Source of the DNA: Syntrophaceae bacterium
Lineage (GTDB): Bacteria; Desulfobacterota; SM23-61
Reading direction: 5' to 3'
Assembly (NCBI GenBank): GCA_003154025.1
Contig: PMCE01000556.1
Location: 11,222 to 20,830 of the forward strand
Length of the DNA: 9,609 nucleotides
Positions 5,461 to 9,609 of this stretch are shown piece by piece. The notes under the pieces are model-generated. The model worked only from the letters and a program-made list of their open reading frames with translations, had not been told where the DNA came from and made no database searches. Each line of letters starts with the position of its first letter. Positions within the stretch are counted from its first letter, which is position 1. The position numbers and the translations under genes were made by a program.

Positions 5461-6744
5461 TTACTTAAAAAATAAATTGGGAATCACCAGGGTAAGCCAG
5501 GGCCAGTAGGTGATGAGGAGGACCATCGCGAAATTTACGGCGAGGTAGGGAAGAAGGGGTTTGGCGACCTCGGAAACGGTGATCTTTCCGATACTGCAAC
5601 CGACGAAGACTCCCAGCCCGATGGGCGGAAGAAAGAGGCCAATCCCCATATTCGCGACCAGGATGATTCCAAAGTGGACCGGATCGATGCCGAGCTGGGT
5701 GGCGATCGGGAGAAGGATCGGAACGGTCATGATGAGCGCGGGCACTCCCTCCAGGACAGCTCCCAGAAAAAGGAAAGAAATGTTGATCAGGAGGAGGAAA
5801 AGGATCTTTCCGCCTCCCAGCGAATTGATCACGCCGGCCAGAGCCTGAGGGACTTGCTCCCGGGTTAGGATCCATCCGAAGACCGTGGCCATGCCCACCA
5901 TGATCATTACCTGTCCGGTGACCAATCCCGTCTGCAGAAGGACTTCCTTAAGCTGCCGCAGGTTAATTTCCCGGTAAATAAACATGCTTACCACCAAGCC
6001 ATAGACCACCGCCAGGACGGCAGCCTCCGTGGGTGTGCAGACCCCGCCCAGAATTCCCCCGAAGATGATGACCGGCAGGAAAAGGGCCAGCAGCGACTCC
6101 TTCAAGGCCTTCATCAGGGGCTTGGTCCCCGCAAAACGTCCGGGGGGGACCCCGGCCCTCCGGGCCTGGATATTGAGTTGGATCATGAGGGCCGCGGCCA
6201 TGGCCAGGGCGGGAAGAAATCCTCCGGCGAAGAGGGCTCCCACGGAAGCGTTGGCGATCCCTCCGTATATGACCATGGCGATACAGGGAGGGACCAGGAT
6301 CCCCATGCCGCAGGCGGCGCAGACGATCGCCGTCGCCCGGGCAACGGGATAACCGGCCTGCTTCATGGCGGGAATCATAATCGACCCGATGGCGGCCGTA
6401 TCGGCGGCCGTGGAGCCCGATATCCCGGAAAAGAAGATCTCCGAAACGATGGAGACCATCCCGAGGCCGTTCCGGAAGTGACCGACCAAGGCCTGGGCCA
6501 AGCCGACCAGCCGCAGGGAAATTCCTCCCGTATCCATCAGGGCGCCGGCGAGGATAAACAGAGGAACGGCCAGAAGAGGAAAGGAATCACAGCCGGTGAA
6601 TATTTTTTGCGGTACGATCACCAGGGGGATACTCCCCTTTAACAGGAGGCCGAAGATCGAAGACAAGCCCATGCTGAAGGCAATGGGCACGTTGATGGCG
6701 ATAAATGCGAGGAAGGCGAGGCTGAGAAAGATACCCATGGTCAT
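5461..6744 (-). CDS. dctM: TRAP transporter large permease subunit (DctM family)
   Basis: This 427-residue inner-membrane protein is the substrate-translocating subunit of a tripartite ATP-independent periplasmic (TRAP) transporter, which drives uptake with an ion gradient. It is hydrophobic over almost its whole length (about 11-12 helices) and carries the DctM hallmarks: DSFPLLAVPLFILAGALMD (53-71), FFSGISGSTAADTAAIGS (104-121), GILVPPC (148-154), CTPTEAA (236-242), LEGVPALIMTVPILLP (331-346) and GLFLPPIGLGVF (369-380). The length is normal for a DctM not fused to DctQ. Its ATG overlaps the dctQ stop (ATGA at 6741-6744), which indicates translational coupling. A second in-frame ATG two codons later is a possible alternative start. 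It is the last gene of the operon, ending just before repeat D. Confidence 0.95.
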   Translation of the reverse strand: MTMGIFLSLAFLAFIAINVPIAFSMGLSSIFGLLLKGSIPLVIVPQKIFTGCDSFPLLAVPLFILAGALMDTGGISLRLVGLAQALVGHFRNGLGMVSIVSEIFFSGISGSTAADTAAIGSIMIPAMKQAGYPVARATAIVCAACGMGILVPPCIAMVIYGGIANASVGALFAGGFLPALAMAAALMIQLNIQARRAGVPPGRFAGTKPLMKALKESLLALFLPVIIFGGILGGVCTPTEAAVLAVVYGLVVSMFIYREINLRQLKEVLLQTGLVTGQVMIMVGMATVFGWILTREQVPQALAGVINSLGGGKILFLLLINISFLFLGAVLEGVPALIMTVPILLPIATQLGIDPVHFGIILVANMGIGLFLPPIGLGVFVGCSIGKITVSEVAKPLLPYLAVNFAMVLLITYWPWLTLVIPNLFFK

Positions 6745-7247
6745 CTACCCTCTGAGGTTTCTTTTTTCTCCACTGCTTCCTGCCCGAGGATGGAAAGAAG
6801 ATGGATCAACATGAGAGCCGCCCCCACCGGAAGACAGGCATAGGCCCAGGCCATGGGGATCTCCATGGCCGGGGATTGCTGGTCCGCGGTCTTCTGTACC
6901 AGGAGAATGCCGCAGAACAGGAGCACAAGGATGACGATCCCTACCAAGAGATACATGAGGACGGTAATAGACCGCCTTCCCTTAGGGGGGAGCATCCGAA
7001 AAAAGAAATCCATCCCGAAATGGCCGCGCTTCTGCACGCTCAGGGCGGCCCCCAACAGGGAGATCCAGACGAAGAGGTAGCGGGCCATTTCTTCAGACCA
7101 ATGGAGGGGCTGGGCCAAGAGGTACCGATAAACGACCTGGAGGAATACGACTACGGTCATGACCACGACGAGGCCAACCAGAACCCAGGCCTCTCCCTTG
7201 GACAGGAGAGTGTCGAACTTGGCCAATGCGCGGACGAAGGACTTCAT
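6741..7247 (-). CDS. dctQ: TRAP transporter small permease subunit (DctQ family)
   Basis: This 168-residue protein is the four-helix small membrane subunit that partners DctM. Helices lie at about 21-39, 54-71, 94-118 and 132-153. The family motif between helices 1 and 2 is present: VVYRYLLAQPLHWSEEMARYLFVW is split over residues 38-61, with Trp50, Glu52-Glu53 and Arg56, followed by KRGHFGMD (73-80). The frame is open upstream to a GTG at 7311-7313, but that codon lies in the stem-loop between dctP and dctQ, and the extra residues (C, G, P, R-rich) are unlike the family. The ATG at 7247, giving MKSFVRALAKFD, is therefore chosen. Its ribosome site is weak, with only GGGGA well upstream, consistent with lower expression than dctP. 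Confidence 0.9.
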   Translation of the reverse strand: MKSFVRALAKFDTLLSKGEAWVLVGLVVVMTVVVFLQVVYRYLLAQPLHWSEEMARYLFVWISLLGAALSVQKRGHFGMDFFFRMLPPKGRRSITVLMYLLVGIVILVLLFCGILLVQKTADQQSPAMEIPMAWAYACLPVGAALMLIHLLSILGQEAVEKKETSEGR

Positions 7248-7276
7248 GAATGATGGAGACGGTCCCCAAGAGGCGC

Positions 7277-7311
7277 GGGGGCATCCCGCCCCGGCGGGAC
7301 ATCGTGCCCCC
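7277..7311 (-). promoter_or_regulatory. Intercistronic stem-loop between dctP and dctQ
   Basis: GGGGGCA (7277-7283) pairs with TGCCCCC (7305-7311), and inside it TCCCGCC (7284-7290) pairs with GGCGGGA (7293-7299), leaving a five-base bulge (7300-7304). It starts 16 bases after the dctP stop and has no T-run, so it is not a full terminator. In binding-protein transporter operons such hairpins commonly protect the upstream mRNA from 3' decay, so that the binding protein is made in excess over the permease. That role here is inferred. Confidence 0.65.
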
Positions 7312-7327
7312 ACATTTCTTTTAATCC

Positions 7328-8308
7328 CTATCTCGTGTTGATGATCCGGTCGATCATCTCTTTGCCGAACTGGGATTCAAATTCTTTATAGACCGAGGCC
7401 GCGGCGTCCTGGAAGGGCTTTTTGTCCGGGGTGTTCACCTGCATCCCTTTGGCCTTCAGGTCCGCGAGTTGTTTGGCCTCGTCGTCCCGCAGGAGGTTCC
7501 GCTCGAAGGTGGCGCACTCGAGGGCCGTGTCGAGCATGATCTTCTGAATATCCTTGGGGAGGGATTGAAAGGATTTCTCACTCATCAAGATGGGCGAGGG
7601 GGAGTAAAAGTGGCCGGTTAAGGCCAGGTATTTTTGGACTTCATAGATCTTCCCGGTATAGATAATGGCGATGGGATTTTCCTGGGCATCGATGGTCTTC
7701 TGCTGAAGGGCGGTATAGACCTCAGCCCAGGCCATAGGCGTGGGGCTGGCCCCAAAGGCCCGGAAAGTGGCCAGATGGATCTTGTTTTCCATCGTCCGGA
7801 TCTTGATTCCTTTTAGATCGGCGGGTTTCTCGATCGGGCGGGCATTGTTGGTGATCTGGCGGAAGCCGTTTTCCCAAAAGGCCAGCCCCCGGATCCCTTT
7901 CGCGGAAAAGGCGTCCAAGAGGCCTCTGCCGATCGGGCCGTCGAGAACTTTATAGGCGTGCTCTTTGTCCCGGAATAGAAACGGCAGATCCACGACAAAC
8001 ATCTTGGGAACAAACCCTCCCAGGGGCCCGGTAGACGTGACCACGAAGTCGACGGTGCCGAGCTGAAGCCCTTCGACGAGGTCCCGCTCGCTGCCGAGCT
8101 GAGTGGCAGGATAGATGTCGATCTTCACCTTATTGCCCGTTCGCTGGGCGACAAGTTCCGCGTATTTCCGGGCCCCGATGTTGTAGGCGTGGTCCGGCTG
8201 GGTGGCATTTCCAAGCTTGAAGGTCCAGGACTGGCACGGAGCGGAATCAACCCAAACCATGCTCACCAGGAAGAGAGAAACGAAGACAATCCCCAAAAAC
8301 TTTTTCAT
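7328..8308 (-). CDS. dctP: TRAP transporter periplasmic solute-binding protein (DctP family)
   Basis: This 326-residue extracytoplasmic receptor captures the solute for DctQM. It opens with a Sec signal peptide (MKK, then a hydrophobic core at about 4-20) with probable cleavage near residues 23-27. The SAPC context does not fit a lipobox. DctP landmarks follow: the mature N-terminus WTFKLGNATQPDH (28-40), PATQLGSERDLVEGLQLGTVDF (67-88, quoted in part by its key residues Gly72, Glu74 and Arg75), FRQITNNARPI (149-159), GIKIRTMEN (167-175) and DAQENP (207-212). Arg171 corresponds to the arginine that binds the solute carboxylate in characterised family members, so a carboxylic acid is the likely substrate. 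The ATG at 8308 has a very strong AAAGGAGG site seven bases upstream, in contrast to dctQ. The exact ligand cannot be told. Confidence 0.94.
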   Translation of the reverse strand: MKKFLGIVFVSLFLVSMVWVDSAPCQSWTFKLGNATQPDHAYNIGARKYAELVAQRTGNKVKIDIYPATQLGSERDLVEGLQLGTVDFVVTSTGPLGGFVPKMFVVDLPFLFRDKEHAYKVLDGPIGRGLLDAFSAKGIRGLAFWENGFRQITNNARPIEKPADLKGIKIRTMENKIHLATFRAFGASPTPMAWAEVYTALQQKTIDAQENPIAIIYTGKIYEVQKYLALTGHFYSPSPILMSEKSFQSLPKDIQKIMLDTALECATFERNLLRDDEAKQLADLKAKGMQVNTPDKKPFQDAAASVYKEFESQFGKEMIDRIINTR

Positions 8309-8479
8309 GACCTATCCTCCTTTGATAACGAATTTTAATCTGGATCAATCTTGGGTAAGGCGCCGACAGACCTCTTTCCCGCAAAGCGCCACAAACTCTT
8401 TATCGGTATTCCACCCTAGAGGCCTGGCCCGATAGGGATGATGATTTTCCCTTCGATAAGCCCTCCTTCATTAGAGCCT
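8309..8479 (-). other. 171-bp spacer between panB and dctP
   Basis: No gene is supported here. The spacer has weak hairpins: TATCGG/CCGATA (8401-8406 and 8429-8434) and GGCGC/GCGCC (8359-8363 and 8386-8390). No U-tract follows on the minus strand, so panB transcripts probably read through into dctP. A separate dctP promoter is possible, for example around the A+T-rich TTAAAATTCG just upstream of its ribosome site, but no good -35 is seen. Confidence 0.35.
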
Positions 8480-9331
8480 TTATTCTTTCTTCTCCAGCGC
8501 CTCCTCCAATTTCTTTACTTCCTCGGGCGGCATGCGGTAACAATGTTCCGGCTTGGGGAATTCGCCTTTCTTAATGTCATCCTTGAAGGCCTGAAAAGCT
8601 TTGACGGTCTGTTCGCGCAGGTCCACATATCTCTTGGCGAATTTCGGAGTAAAGGCCTCGAACATTCCCAGCATATCATGAACGACCAGGCATTGGCCGT
8701 CGCAATAAGGCCCAGCGCCGATGCCGATGACCGGAACTCTGGACCGTTCGGTTACGGCCTTCCCCACTTCCGGAGGGACGCCCTCCAGGAGAATCATGCA
8801 CACCCCGGCGTCTTCCAGAACCTTCGAATCCTCGATGATCCTGAGGGCCCCGGCCGCATCCCGTCCCTGCGCCTTGAACCCGCCGAACATGGCGATGGAC
8901 TGAGGGGTCAGGCCCAGGTGCGCAACCACCGGGATCGTGGCTTTGATCAGCCCCTTGACCGTATCCACCACCTCTCTTCCCCCTTCCAGCTTGATGGCAT
9001 CGCAGCCGCATTCGGCCATAAAGCGGCCGGCATTGCGGATGGCTTCCTCCTTGCTGATCTGGTAGGTCATATAGGGCATGTCCCCGATCAAGAAAACATT
9101 GGGGGCCCCTTTTCTCACTGCCTTCGTATGGGGAATCAGGAGATCCATAGTCACCGGAAGGGTGGAATCGTAGCCGAATACTGTCATGCCGATGGAGTCG
9201 CCCACCAGGATGATATCGATCTCCGCCTTTTCTTCCATCTGGGCCATTGGCAGATCATAGGCCGTCAGCCAGGTGATGGGTTCTTTCTTCTGCTTCTTCT
9301 CGAATAACGTGTGAATGGTTACTCTTTTCAT
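8480..9331 (-). CDS. panB: 3-methyl-2-oxobutanoate hydroxymethyltransferase
   Basis: PanB transfers a hydroxymethyl group from 5,10-methylene-tetrahydrofolate to 2-ketoisovalerate, giving ketopantoate, the first committed step to pantothenate and coenzyme A. The 283-residue protein has the phosphoenolpyruvate-mutase-like barrel. Mg2+ ligands are Asp45 (VGDSIGMTVFG), Asp84 (IGDMPYM) and Glu116 (IKLEGG), and the proposed catalytic residue is Glu183 (LLEGVP). GIGAG (203-207) and CDGQCLVVHDMLGMF (210-224) are also typical. The ATG at 9331, giving MKRVTIH, is chosen because AGAGGA lies just upstream and other PanB proteins start this way; an upstream in-frame ATG at 9385 would overlap the ilvD end. 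panB follows the ilvD-family gene by 38 bp, so substrate supply and use are encoded together. The C-terminal end is lysine- and glutamate-rich. Confidence 0.93.
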   Translation of the reverse strand: MKRVTIHTLFEKKQKKEPITWLTAYDLPMAQMEEKAEIDIILVGDSIGMTVFGYDSTLPVTMDLLIPHTKAVRKGAPNVFLIGDMPYMTYQISKEEAIRNAGRFMAECGCDAIKLEGGREVVDTVKGLIKATIPVVAHLGLTPQSIAMFGGFKAQGRDAAGALRIIEDSKVLEDAGVCMILLEGVPPEVGKAVTERSRVPVIGIGAGPYCDGQCLVVHDMLGMFEAFTPKFAKRYVDLREQTVKAFQAFKDDIKKGEFPKPEHCYRMPPEEVKKLEEALEKKE

Positions 9332-9369
9332 CGCCTTTTCCTCTCTTTTCTTGGCTTGATGAGTTGCAT

Positions 9370-9609
9370 TTATTCCAGGATACATCCTCGCATCGCCGAG
9401 CTGACGGACCGCCGGTAACGCTCCAGGAGAGACCCTTTGGGCAAATCGACTTCGGGGGGAAGCCTCCAGTCCTTCTTTCGTCTTTCCAGCAGGTCCGTCG
9501 GGACATCCAGATCGATCGTTCCCCCAGGAATGTCGATTTTGATCCAGTCCCCTTCCTGGACAAGAGCGATGGGACCGCCGAGGAACGCCTCCGGAGTTAC
9601 ATGGCCCAC
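9370..9609 (-). CDS. ilvD: Dihydroxy-acid dehydratase family protein, C-terminal part only
   Basis: The last 80 codons of an IlvD/Edd-family dehydratase; the 5' part lies beyond the window edge, so the first residue seen is internal, not a start. The family C-terminus is clear: GHVTPEAFLGGPIALVQEGD corresponds to the usual GHVSPEAAxGGPIALVExGD, followed by IKIDIPGGTIDLDVP, LLERRKKDW and a final LLERYRRSVSSAMRGCILE. IlvD removes water from 2,3-dihydroxy-isovalerate to give 2-ketoisovalerate for valine, leucine and pantothenate synthesis, and uses an Fe-S cluster bound by upstream residues not seen here. Two places differ from common IlvD: Phe after PEA, and GG where N-R/K is usual in IDIPNRT. 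A related sugar-acid dehydratase role is therefore possible, though the neighbouring panB favours IlvD. Confidence 0.8.
   Translation of the reverse strand: MGHVTPEAFLGGPIALVQEGDWIKIDIPGGTIDLDVPTDLLERRKKDWRLPPEVDLPKGSLLERYRRSVSSAMRGCILE

Noticed and set aside
7248..7313. A 22-residue N-terminal extension of DctQ from GTG at 7311-7313
   Set aside because: The codons fall in the dctP-dctQ stem-loop, the start would be inside the hairpin, and the residues are unlike DctQ proteins.
8341..8440. A short open stretch on the minus strand reading EFVALCGKEVCRRL
   Set aside because: It has no start codon or ribosome site in frame and is flanked by stops. It may be chance or a decayed fragment.
8438..9307. 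A 289-codon open frame on the plus strand
   Set aside because: It lies opposite panB, whose motifs and catalytic residues are intact. The translated product has no recognisable domain and reflects codon bias on the antisense strand.
9332..9385. An 18-residue N-terminal extension of PanB from ATG at 9385
   Set aside because: It would overlap the ilvD-family gene, and the ATG at 9331 has its own ribosome site and matches the usual PanB N-terminus.

Overview
The window is bacterial, G+C-rich by eye, and densely coding. Its genes suggest an anaerobe of the Desulfobacterota (old Deltaproteobacteria, syntroph or sulfate-reducer-like) type: an aldo/keto reductase with two C-terminal iron-sulfur motifs, a second aldo/keto reductase, a thiolase, a stand-alone RAM domain and a TRAP transporter. 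This placement is an inference from gene content and from the style of the intergenic repeats. No marker gene in the window proves it.

Plus-strand block, 15-2481: a stand-alone Lrp/AsnC-type RAM protein; an orphan EF-Tu domain-II-like protein with a proline-rich linker and one C-terminal membrane helix; an aldo/keto reductase with a cysteine-rich C-terminal domain; and a small membrane protein with two helices and a zinc ribbon. Inverted repeats built from short words lie between the first three pairs of genes, and one of them supplies the last codons of the EF-Tu-like protein. The block ends in hairpins shared with a convergent thiolase gene (minus strand, 2597-3820). The thiolase has its own sigma70-like promoter and a good Rho-independent terminator.

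Middle, 3821-5460: a 472-bp divergent spacer with small hairpins, then a single plus-strand aldo/keto reductase (4293-5360). A further word-type inverted repeat separates it from the convergent transporter operon.

Minus-strand operon, 9609 to 5461: the 3' end of an ilvD-family dehydratase, panB (ketopantoate hydroxymethyltransferase), then dctP, dctQ and dctM of a TRAP transporter. IlvD makes 2-ketoisovalerate and PanB uses it, so these two genes are one metabolic step apart. The TRAP genes share their direction and probably import an organic or hydroxy acid. A strong stem-loop between dctP and dctQ is well placed to set their relative expression.

I see no phage, IS element, CRISPR array, tRNA or rRNA. 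The least ordinary items are the membrane-anchored EF-Tu domain-II orphan and the set of intergenic inverted repeats, which share one architecture but use a different word at each site.
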